Assembly (NCBI GenBank): GCA_963792875.1
Contig: CAWBXV010000003.1
Coordinates: 434,001 to 498,000 of the forward strand
DNA from: JAHEGP01 sp963792875
GTDB lineage: Bacteria > Pseudomonadota > Gammaproteobacteria > Pseudomonadales > JAHEGP01
DNA length: 64,000 nt
Direction: 5' to 3'
The notes below the pieces were generated by a model. That model was not told the DNA's origin, did no database searches, and saw only the letters and a program-made list of their open reading frames with translations. Within the stretch, counting starts at the first letter, position 1; each line of letters begins with the position of its first letter. The position numbers were made by a program, and so were the translations under genes. Below are positions 19,701 through 30,051 of this stretch, piece by piece.

Positions 19701-22700
19701 ACGCTCCATACCGCCCACTCGACGGGGGCGCCGGCGGGCAGACCCCAGGCCCTGGCCACGGCGGCGAAGTCGCCGGCCAGCTCGCGCTCATACAGGCCGC
19801 TGCGGGCGATGTTCTCGTGCATGGCGTCCAGATCGCGCCACGCCCCGAAGGCGAACAGGGAGTTGCTCTCGCCCGAGCAGTAGCCGATGGCGGCGCTCGG
19901 GCGCAGGCCCAGCACGCGCAGGGTCAGCTCGGCGTGCAGCTGGCACAGCGCCGACGAGGCCCACAGGCGCTGGCTGTTGTTGGCGACGTACTGCGCCGGG
20001 TCCTCGTACACCCAGCCCAGGGCGGCGTCCAGGCCGCTGAAGCGCGCGCCCAGGCGGTCGCCCAGCTGCGGCATGGCGTGCAGCAGGTCGCGCCCCATGC
20101 CGAAGTAGGTGGAGCCGGCCGAGGCGAACACGAAGCCCAGCTCGCCCGGCACGGGACGGGCGCGGAAGTGCACCCCCTCGCCGGGAGGCGCCCCGTCGCG
20201 CAGGTGCATGGCGGCGCGCTCGCGGCGCTGCGCCAGCTGCTGCGCGCTGTCCGCGACCAGCACCAGGCGTGCGCCCTCGTGGCCCGGCGTCGGCCGCGGC
20301 AGCGCCGCATCGGTCTCCAGCGCGGCCAGCACGGCGGCGCCGTCGGCGCCCTCGTAGCAGGCCATCCGGTAGGGAGAGCGGTGGCGGGCGTCGGCATCGG
20401 CAGAGCCCTCCCGCAGTACTACCGCGGGGGCGGCGGCCGCGCCCGCCATGGCCGGGGGCGCGACGCTGGCGCGCCGCGGCGCCGCGGCCAGCCAGGGGCG
20501 TCCGTCCGGCAGCAGGCGATGGTGCAGGCTCAGGGCGGCGGCGGCCAGGTCCAGCAGGCCCGAGGCGGCGTGGGCGTGGCCCCAGCGCGCGGCCATGCTC
20601 AGCGGCGCGCCGGCGGTCGGCCAGGCCAGGGCACCAGCGGCGCCGGCGTGGTCCAGCACGGCGTAGATGCGGTCGCCGTCGCGCTCGGCGTCGTCCAGGC
20701 GCTTGAGCACCAGCGCGACGGCGGCGTCGCCGGGTGTCCGGCGCTGCGCCGGCAGGCAGGCCTCGGCCGCGGCCGCGTGCACCGCGTCGCAGCTGAGGTC
20801 GACGGCGCCGACCAGCGCGGCGTCCAGCTCGCCGTGGCGCAGCGCGCGCACGGCCAGGTCCAGCGCCTCCAGGCCTGAGCGCTCCTCGGCACAGACGCTG
20901 CAGCTCGGACCGCCCAGGTCGAGCTGGCGATTGAGGCGATTGGCGGGCATGTTGGGCATGGTGCCGATGACGCCGGCCGACTGCAGCACCTCGATGAGGC
21001 CGGCGCGCGCCTGCCCCAGCCAGTCCGCCGCCTGCTCGGCGGGCAGCGCGTCGGCCCAGGCCGCGGCGCGCCAGCGGGCGCCGTAGCGGGCGATGGTGGG
21101 GTCCACGCCCATGCCGACAAAGACGCTGCTGCGCTCGCGCGGCAGCGCGCCGACCTCGGCGGCGGCCTGGCGGCCGGCCTCGAGCATCAGCAGCTGCTGC
21201 GGCAGCGTCTGCTGCAGGTCGGCCGGGGGGATGCCCAGCGCCGCCGCATCGACCTCAAAGCTGTCGATGCGGCCGGCGCCGGCTGCGGCGCGGCCGCCGG
21301 CCTGCAGCGCCCTGACCCAGGCCGCGCGGTCGTCGCAGTCGGCCAGGATGGCGCCGATGCCGACGATGGCCACGGCCGCCGGCGGCGCACTGGCGGCCTC
21401 GCGGACTGCCCCGGCGGCAGCCTCGCTGACAGCCGCCGCCGTCCCCGGGCGGTATTCCTCGACGATGAGGTGGGCGTTGTTGCCGCCGAAGCCGAACGCC
21501 GAGATGCCGGCGCGGCGCGGGGCGGGGCCCTCGACGGTCCACGGTTCGGCGGCGGTCAGCAGGCGGAAGGGCGAGCCGGCCAGGGCGGGGTTGGGCTGAT
21601 CCACGTGCAGCGTGGGTGGCCGCAGGCCGGTGCGCATGGCTTCGAGCACCTTGATCAGCCCCGCCACGCCGGCGGCGGTGATCAGGTGGCCCAGGTTGGA
21701 TTTGAGGGAGCCGATGGGCACGGGCGCGGCGCGCTCGCCGAACACTTCCCGCAGGCTCTCCAGTTCGGTGGCGTCGCCGACCGAGGTGCCGGTGGCATGG
21801 CATTCCAGCAGCGAAATGTCCGCCGGGGACAGACCGCTGTCGGCATAGGCGGCGCGCAGGGCGCGTACCTGCCCCTCCTGCGCGGGCACCAGAAAGCCCC
21901 GCCCGCGCCCGTCGTTGGACAGGCCCACCCCGCGGATCACACCCAGGATGCGGTCGCCGTCGCGCTCGGCATCCGCCAGGCGCTTGAGGGCGACGAAGCC
22001 CGCGCCCTCGGCCGGTACCAGTCCGTCGGCGGCGGCATGAAAGGGGCGGCTGCGGCCGCTCTTGCTGAGGGCGGCCAGGGCGCTGAAGCCGACGTGGATG
22101 AACAGGTCGTCGGCGCAGTTGACCGCGCCCGCCAGCATCAGGTCGGCGCGTCCGTCCCGCAGCCAGTCACAGGCCGTCTTGATGGCGTACAGCGAGCTGG
22201 CGCAGGCGGCATCCAGGGCGAATGCCCCGGCGCCCAGTCGCAGCGCGTCCTCCAGCAGCAGCGCCGGCAGGCCCGAGCTGAAGCGGTTGCGCGGGTCCGG
22301 CGGGGGCGCCAGGGCGGGGTCGTCGCGCCACAGCGACTCGGCAAAGCGCGACATCCCGGCCGAGGGAAACGACAGGTTGCCGAACACCGCGCCCACGCGC
22401 TCGTTGCCGGCGTCGTGGCCGGCATCGCGCAGGGCCTCGCGGGCGGTGTGCAGCACCCATTGGAACACCGGGTCCAGCGCCTGGATGTCGTGGGCTGGCA
22501 GCGCGAAGCCGCCGGGGTCGAAGACGGCGTCGAAGTTCTCGACGTAGCCGCCCCGGTCCGACCAGGTGCGGTCCGCGGCGGGCTCGCCGGCGGCGCAGAG
22601 GATGTGCTGGGGGCCGACGCCCCAGCGGTCCGCCGGCGCGCGGCCGACCAGGTCCCGGCCCTCCACGATGTGCTGCCACAGCGCTTCCGGGGAGTTGGCC

Positions 22701-22750
22701 CCCGGCAGCACGCAGGCGCGCCCGATGATGGCGATTGGCGTGCGCGTCAT
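13771..22750 (-). pseudogene. Pfa3-type secondary-lipid synthase, KS-CLF-AT-DH-DH-DH'-AGPAT (frame broken by four single-base insertions)
   Basis: After repair this is about 2990 residues. KS (1-435) has DAACASS with the active Cys, HATGTS and KSNLGH. The second KS (about 455-780) is a chain-length factor: its Cys position reads SVCAEERSG, so Cys is replaced by Glu. AT (870-1240) has GYCSGES. Two FabA-like double-hot-dog dehydratases follow; each has an inactive half and an active half (FDGHFKNDPCMPG near 1756, YFKAHFFQDPVQPG near 2150). A polyketide-type DH (about 2290-2560, RLHPALLDASLHG) comes next. Last is an acylglycerolphosphate acyltransferase (about 2700-2991) with NHQVQLE and HPQGTRS. 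The frame changes near 17503, 17491, 17189 and 16990, each repaired by removing one base. All four could be sequencing errors, in which case the gene is intact. It starts 3 bp after the Pfa2 stop. Confidence 0.82.
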
Positions 22751-22753
22751 GGC

Positions 22754-25700
22754 TCAGGCCTTCCCGCCGGCCTGGCGCCGGGGTTTGCTGCCGGGCAGCA
22801 GGTGGGTCTTGACGCCCAGCAGCTCGGCCACCAGCCGGCCGCGCTCGTCGCGGAACGCCAGGTCGGACACGCTCTTGTGCCCGGAGGCATCGCGGCCGAC
22901 CAGGGTGCAGCGCAGGGGGCCGTCCACGGGCGCTCTGCTCCACACGCGCACTGCGTCGATGCCCGTGGGCAGCGAGGCGCCGCCCAGCACGTGCTGGCAC
23001 CACAGCAGGGCCAGCTGCAGGCCGCCGTCCAGGGCCAGCGGGTCGGTCTGCCAGCTGTCTTCGGCGGCAGGCGGCCAGGCGGTGGTGCGGATGCCGTTGA
23101 GGTCGGCCACCATGCCCTTGGCCGAGATGCCGTCGATGGTCTGCAGCGCCTGAAAGTCCGGGCCATGAAACAGCAGCTCGCCGTCGTAGATGGCGCGTTC
23201 GCCCCAGGCCTCCAGCGCCATCGCGTCGACGTCCGGCGCCGCGGCGGCGGGCGCGGCCTGCGCGTGCGCGTCCAGGCACGCCACCATGTGGGCGCGGCAG
23301 CGATAGTGCACGGTGCCGCCGGCGCCGCGCAGCTCGAGCGCCAGCGTGGCGCCGGCGCCGTTGCTCAGCAGGCGGCACTGGACGGCAAAGCGCTCGCTGC
23401 CGCTGCCCCAGCGCTGCAGGGCGATGCCCTTGACGACTTCGAGGTCCTGCAGCCCCGCCAGCTGCAGCCGGGGCGAATAGGCGCTGGCGGTGCGGGCGAA
23501 CCACTCGATCACCAGGGCCACCGGCACGACCGGCGCGCCCTTGATGGCGTGGTGGTCGAGAAAGGGATGGCTGTCGCGGTCGACGCTGACTTCCAGGGTC
23601 AGCACGCGCTCCTTGCCGCTGGGGTGCAGCGATTCGCTCTGCGGCTCGCCGCCCAGCACCAGCTCGGTCTCGCCGGCGGCGCGGCAGGCCAGCTCGTCCA
23701 CCAGCATGCGCGAACCCACCGCCAGCGGAATCAGCGGCACGCCCAGGGCCTCGAAGTGGGCCTTCAGCGCCGGCGTCACCATCCCGCCCTCCCAGGGTCC
23801 CCAGCCCAGCGACTTCACGACGCAGCGGTCGCCGCGCCGCCGCGCTTCGGCCACTGCCACTTTATTGAGGATCTCGTTGGCCATGGCATAGTCGCATTGA
23901 CCGAGGTTGCCGCAGCGGGCCGCCACGGAGGAGAACACGCACAGCACCTTGAGCGGGTCCTGCTCGGTGGCCTGCAGCAGCGCCCGCAGGCCGTCGATCT
24001 TGCAGCCGAAGACCTGGTCGAATTGCGCCGGAGTCTTCTCGGCGATCAGTTTGTCGGCCAGCACGCCAGCGCCGTGGACGACCCCTGCGATGGGGCCCCA
24101 CTCGCGCCGTACGGCATCCAGCGACGCGGCGACCGAGCGCGGGTCGGTGGCGTCGCAGCAGGCGTAGCGCGCCTCGGAGCCGACGCTGCGCATGGCCTCG
24201 ATGGTCTGCTGTATCTCGCGACCGGCGAGGATGCCGCGCACCTGGGCACCGAGCGCGGCCGGGGTCAGCTTGTCGCCGCGGTGCTGGGCGTCGGCCAGCA
24301 GGGCGCGCTTGAGGGCGGCATCCCCGTCGATGCCCAGGCAGCAGGCGGGCTCCGCCTGCAGCGGGCTGCGGCCCAGCAGCACCAGGCGCAGCGGCACTGC
24401 TGCCGCCAGCGCAATCAGCGTGGCCGCGGTGACGCCGCGGGCGCCGCCGGAGGCGACCACCACATCGCCCGCCTGCAGCGGCAGGGCGCCTGGCGCGACA
24501 GCCGTGGCGTGGCTCTCCAGCACGGTGCGGCGGCCGCTGGCCTGCAGGCCGACGTCGTGATCGGGTCCGCCGGCGATCAGCTCCGCGGCGATGGCCCGGG
24601 CCAGAGCCTGGCCGCTGCGTCCGGCGCGCTCCAGGTCGATGGCCTTGGCGAAGGCCATCGGCCACTCCTGGCGCGCGGTGCGGGTCAGGCCCGCGAGCCC
24701 CGCCAGCCAGGCGCGGCGCGCCTCGAAAGCGGTGGTGGCGAAGGCGCCGCCGGTATCCTGCACGGTGACGAACAGCCCCGGCGCGGCATCGTTGCCGGCC
24801 AGGTGTCTGGCGGCTTCGCGGGCGACCTGGAAGGCCTCGCGGTTGACGGCGATCGCTTCCTCGTCGCTGCCGACCTCGCGCAGGCCGCCCAGGTAGATCA
24901 CGCCCTGCACGGTGCCGGCGGCAGCGGCGCTCACGCTGGCGGCCAGCTCTGCGGCGATGCCGTGGCGGGCGAGCTCGGCCACCAGCTCGGCGCCGACGTC
25001 GCCGGCAGCGCCGGTGACGATCAGCGTGCCGGGGCCGTACAGGCCCTGCTGGGCCAGTCCGATCGGCGGGCTGTCGACGGCCTGCAGCGTAAAGCGGCCC
25101 AGCGCCGCCTCCTGCGCGGCGGGGCCGGCCTCGGCGGCCGGGGCCGCGGCGGGTGCGGCGGCGCCGTGGCCGAGCAGGCCCTGCATGTAGTCGACCACCT
25201 GGCCGAGGGTCTGCAGCTCGGCCATGGCGGCGGTGTCGACCTCGGGCAGGCCGGGGGCGCGCTCGCTCATGGTGGAGAGGATCTCGACGCGCTTGATGGA
25301 GTCGATGCCGAGGTCGCCCTCCAGGGCCATGTCGAGGCTGAGCATCTCGGCGGGGTAGCCGGTCTTCTCGGACACGATGGTCAGCATCAGGCCCTGCAGG
25401 TCGACGGCCGGGGCCGCGGGCGCAGCGGCCGGGGCCGCAGCGGGTGCGCGGCGCCGTGGCCGAGCAGGCCCTGCATGTAGCCGACCACCTGGCCGAGGGT
25501 CTGCAGCTCGGCCATGGCGGCGGTGTCGACCTCGGGCAGGCCGGGGGCGCGCTCGCTCATGGTGGAGAGGATCTCGACGCGCTTGATGGAGTCGATGCCG
25601 AGGTCGCCCTCCAGCGCCATGTCGAGGCTGAGCATCTCGGCGGGGTAGCCGGTCTTCTCGGACACGATGGTCAGCATCAGGCCCTGCAGGTCGACGGCCG

Positions 25701-28700
25701 GGGCCGCGGGCGCAGCGGCCGGGGCGGCAGCGGGTGCGCTGGCGCCGTGGCCGAGCAGGCCCTGCATGTAGTCGACCACCTGGCCGAGGGTCTGCAGCTC
25801 GGCCATGGCGGCGGTGTCGACCTCGGGCAGGCCGGGGGCGCGCTCGCTCATGGTGGAGAGGATCTCGACGCGCTTGATGGAGTCGATGCCGAGGTCGCCC
25901 TCCAGCGCCATGTCGAGGCTGAGCATCTCGGCGGGGTAGCCGGTCTTCTCGGACACGATGGTCAGCATCAGGCCCTGCAGGTCGACGGCCGGGGCCGCGG
26001 GGGCAGCGGCCGGGGCCGCAGCGGGTGCGCTGGCGCCGTGGCCGAGCAGGCCCTGCATGTAGTCGACCACCTGGCCGAGGGTCTGCAGCTCGGCCATGGC
26101 GGCGGTATCGACCTCGGGCAGGCCGGGGGCGCGCTCGCTCATGGTGGAGAGGATCTCGACGCGCTTGATGGAGTCGATGCCGAGGTCGCCCTCCAGCGCC
26201 ATGTCGAGGCTGAGCATCTCGGCGGGGTAGCCGGTCTTCTCGGCCACGATGGTCAGCATCAGGCCCTGCAGGTCGACGGCCGGGGCCGCGGGCGCAGCGG
26301 CCGGGGCGGCAGCGGGTGCGCTGGCGCCGTGGCCGAGCAGGCCCTGCATGTAGCCGACCACCTGGCCGAGGGTCTGCAGCTCGGCCATGGCGGCGGTGTC
26401 GACCTCGGGCAGGCCGGGGGCGCGCTCGCTCATGGTGGAGAGGATCTCGACGCGCTTGATGGAGTCGATGCCGAGGTCGCCCTCCAGGGCCATGTCGAGG
26501 CTGAGCATCTCGGCGGGGTAGCCGGTCTTCTCGGACACGATGGTCAGCATCAGGCCCTGCAGGTCGACGGCCGGGGCCGCGGGCGCAGCGGCGGGCGCCG
26601 GCTGGGCCGCCACCGGGCGCAGCGCGGGCTGGGCGGGAGCCGCCGCCGGCTGTTGCCTTGCCGGAGCCGGAGCAGGGGCGCCGCTGGCCACTGCCACGGC
26701 AGCGTGTGCCAGCGGCACGGGCTGCGGCATGGGCTGGTGCAGATTCTGCGGCAGCTGGCCTGCGCCCTGTGCCGCGAGCGCCGCTGGCTGCGCCGCCGCG
26801 GCGGTGCCGAGCGCCTGGAAGCTGCGTTCCACCGCATCGAGAAAGGCCGTGTGGGTGGCTGTCATGGCTTGCAGAAAGCTGGCGTGCGCCTCGGCGGTGT
26901 GGCGCTGCGCCTCCTGGTAGATGGGGTTCCAGCCCGCGGTCGCGGCGCCGGGGCTGCCGGTGGCTGGCGCTGCGGGGGCAGGTGCCAGTGCCAGTGCCGG
27001 CGCCGGGACGACGGGCTGAGCGCTGACCTCGTTGGCGGCGGGTTTGGAGAACAGCCGCTCATCCTTGACCATGACGGTTTCCTTGGCAGCGGCGGCCACT
27101 GGTGGCCGTGCGGGGTTGGGGCGCGGCAGGTCGGCGGCGCCGCCCGGAGGCGGGTAGGGCTTGCCGTAGTTGGCGCCGTCGATCTGCAGCGTGAGCTTGG
27201 GCTGCACGCGGTCGTGGGGGTTGACCGGCTCGCGGTATCCCTGCCACAGCGCATCCAGTGCCAGGCGGTGCCCGTTCGCCAGCAGGCTGGCAATGGCGGT
27301 CAGCAGGCTGGTGACGCCGTCCCGGCCCTTGCGGTCCAGGTGCAGCGCCAGGTGGGGGCGGTCGCCCAGGATGCGGCCGACCAGCCCGGCCTGAATGGCG
27401 CCCGGGCCGACCTCGATGAAGGTCCTCACGCCGTCGGCGTACATGGCTTCGATCATCTCCACGAAGCGCACGGGCCGGGCCAGCTGCTCGCCCAGCCGCT
27501 CTTTCAGCGTCGCGGGGTCCTCGCCGTGCGCGCTGCCGGTGGTGTTGGAGTACACCCTGGCCGTGGGCCTGGCGAACTCGATACCCTGGAGAAACTGGCC
27601 GAATTCGGCGCTGGCCCCCGCCACCACGGGTGAGTGGAAAGCGGTGGCCACGGGCAGGCGGCGGGCGGTGATTTTCGCGGCGGCGAGGCGTGCGGCGATG
27701 GCCTCGATGGCCTCGGTGGGGCCGGACAGCACCACCTGGTCGGGCGCGTTGTGGTTGGCGATGACCACCTCGCCGCCCCACTGCTGCAGCAGCTCGCGCA
27801 CCTGCTCGATGGGTCGGCTGACCGCCAGCATGGCGCCGGGAATGTCGGCGGCGGCGGCCATGAGCTCGCCGCGCTTGCGGGCCACGCTCAGGAAGTCGGC
27901 CTGCGAGATGACGCCGGCGGCGTGCAGGGCCGTGACCTCGCCGAAGCTGTGACCGGCGTAGCTGCCGGCCTGCAGGCCCAGCTGCTGCAGCAGGGCGAGC
28001 TGACTGAGGCTGGTGCAGCCGATGGCCGGCTGGGCCCAGTCGGTGGCCGCCAGCTGCGCCTCCTGTGCGGCGGCGGCCTCAGGCGTGAATGCCGTGGCGG
28101 GAAACACCACGTGGTGCAGCTTGCGGACGCCGTCCCAGTCCTGTCTGGCGGCGGCGTCCCAGGGTTCGATCGCCGCCTCGAAGTGCATGGCCAGATCGGC
28201 GCCCATGTGCAGGTACTGGCTGCCCTGGCCGGCGAACAGGAAGGCCACGCCGCCCGGGTCCGCGGGGGTGCCGACGCTGAAGTGCGCGCCGTTGGGCGTC
28301 GTGAAGGGCGACTCGGGCGCGGCGCTGATGGCGTCCGCGGCCGCGCTCAGCTTGCTGGCGAGGTCGGCCTCGTCGCTGGCCAGCACGGTCAGCCGCGCCT
28401 TGGCGCCGGCGTCGAACTGCTGCTGGCTGGTGCGCGCCAGCCACACCAGATAGCCCGGTTTGGTGCTCCGGCCGGCGTGCTCGCGGGCCTGCTGCGCCAG
28501 TTCGGCGGCGCTCGCTGCCGCCAGCGCCACCAGCTCGCTGCCGAGCGAGCGCAGCCGCGCTGCGGGCCTGGTGCCGTCTCCGCGGTACTCCTCATGGCGA
28601 CGTGGAAGTTGGAGCCGCCGAAGCCGAAGGAGCTGACCGAGGCGCGCCGCGGGTGGGCGTCGTCGCGCACCCAGGGGCGCGCCCGCGTGGACAGCTGGAA

Positions 28701-29985
28701 CGGCGAGCTCTCCAGGTCGAGCGCCGGGTTGGGGCGCGCGACCTTGATGGTGGGCGGCAGCACCTTGTGGTGCAGCGCCAGGATGGCCTTGAACAGGCCC
28801 GCGGCGCCGGCGGCGGCCTTGGTGTGGCCGATCTGGGACTTGACCGAACCCAGGGCGCACCACTGGCGGTCGGCCCTGCCGGACTCGTCGAAGACGCTCT
28901 TGAGGCCACCGAACTCGGCGGCGTCGCCGGCCTTGGTGCCGGTGCCGTGCGCCTCGACCAGCTCGACGGTGTCCGGGCCGTAGCCCGCCAGCTCGTAGGC
29001 GCGGCGCAGGGCCTTGGCCTGGCCCTCGGAGACCGGCGCGTAGACGCTCTTGGCGCGGCCGTCGGAGGAGGTGCCGACGCCGCGGATGACCGCGTAGATG
29101 CGGTCGCCGTCGCGCTCGGCGTCCGCCAGCCGCTTCAGGGCCACCATGCCCAGGCCCTCGCCGAGCATGGTGCCGTCGGCCTGGTCGGAGAAGGGCCGAC
29201 AGTCGCCGGTGGGGGACAGGGCGGGCGTCTTGCTGAAGCACATGTACATGAAGATGTCGTTCATGGTGTCGACGCCGCCGGTGATCACCATGTCGGAGTC
29301 GCCCAGCTGCAGCTCGTTGATGCCCATGGCCAGGGCCGAGAAGGTCGAGGCGCAGGCGGCGTCGGTGACGCAGTTGGTGCCGCCCAGGTTGAGGCGGTTG
29401 GCGATGCGGCCCGCCACCACGTTGCCCAGCAGGCCCGGGAAGGTGCTCTCCTGCCAGGGCGTGTAGTTGGCGCTGATGCGGTCGCAGGCGGCCTGCACCT
29501 CGTCCTCGGGCAGGCCGGCCTCGCGCAGGGCCTTGACCCAGATGGGCCGCTGCAGGCGGCTGACCATGGAGCCCAGCAGCTCCTGGCCGGAGGTCACGCC
29601 GAGGATGCACGGAGATGCGCGAGCGGTCGACGTCGTCGACCGCGCCGCCGCAGGCGTCTTCGAGCACCTGCTGGGCCACGATCAGGGCCAGCAGCTGCGA
29701 GGTGTCGGTGGCCGGCACGATGCTCGGCGGCACGCCCCAGCCCATGGCGTCGAAGTCGACCTTCGGGAGGAATGCGCCGCGCCGGGCGTAGGTCTTGTCC
29801 GGCACGCTGGGGTCGGGGTCGTAGTAGTCCTCGATGAGCCAGTGGCTGGGTGGCACGTCGGTGATGAGGTCGCTGCCGGCGAGGATGTCTCTCCAGAATC
29901 CCCGCGCCTCGATGGACCCGGGAAACAGGGCGCTGACGCCGACGACGGCGATCGGGGATCGCTTGGTTTGGTTGGCTTGGGTCAT
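22754..29985 (-). pseudogene. Pfa2-type secondary-lipid synthase, KS-MAT-5xACP-KR-DH (frame broken by three single-base indels)
   Basis: Repaired length is about 2410 residues. KS (1-465): DAACAST, EAHGTGTKAGD, KSQIGHTKAAAG. Malonyl-CoA transacylase (about 570-930): AGHSFGE and AFHSP, the latter typical of malonyl loading. Five tandem ACPs (about 1137-1612), each with LGIDSIKR and the phosphopantetheine serine. Paired ketoreductase (1640-2075): VASGGARGVTA and VFSSVAARCGNLGQCDYAMAN, with Ser, Tyr and Asn. C-terminal hot-dog/PKS-type DH (about 2115-2395, HPFLDHHAIKG). Breaks: +1 near 29607, -1 near 28595, -1 near 25459. Each repair restores a conserved motif, so either the read has errors or decay is very recent. 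It acts iteratively with PfaD and Pfa3 to build a long, probably unsaturated acyl chain. A pantetheinyl transferase is needed but absent here. Confidence 0.85.
25148..26577 (-). repeat. Tandem array of five ACP-coding repeats, 291 bp each
   Basis: The same phase marker (gcttgatgga on the plus strand) recurs at 25291, 25581, 25872, 26163 and 26454, so spacings are 290, 291, 291 and 291. Units are nearly identical at DNA level, including the Ala/Pro linkers, which points to recent duplication or gene conversion. The 290-bp spacing marks a one-base loss: the linker has gcgcggcgccg where its sister copies have gcgctggcgccg. Confidence 0.92.
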
Positions 29986-30051
29986 GATGTTATCGCTCTT
30001 CCTGGTGTCGATGGTCGAATGCGGTGAGGGTGGTCAGGTCCGGGAGCGCGC

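Noticed and set aside
21470..25480. 1336-residue plus-strand open frame opposite the lipid synthase genes
   Set aside because: It is an antisense shadow in very GC-rich DNA. The minus-strand frames carry all conserved KS, ACP, KR and DH motifs, while this translation is low-complexity Gly/Ala/Arg/Gln with no domain.
25148..26577. CRISPR-like array
   Set aside because: Units are 291 bp, have no spacers and code for ACP domains.
25444..27633. 729-residue plus-strand frame with long internal repeats
   Set aside because: Its repeats are the reverse complement of the ACP array; no domain or ribosome site supports it.
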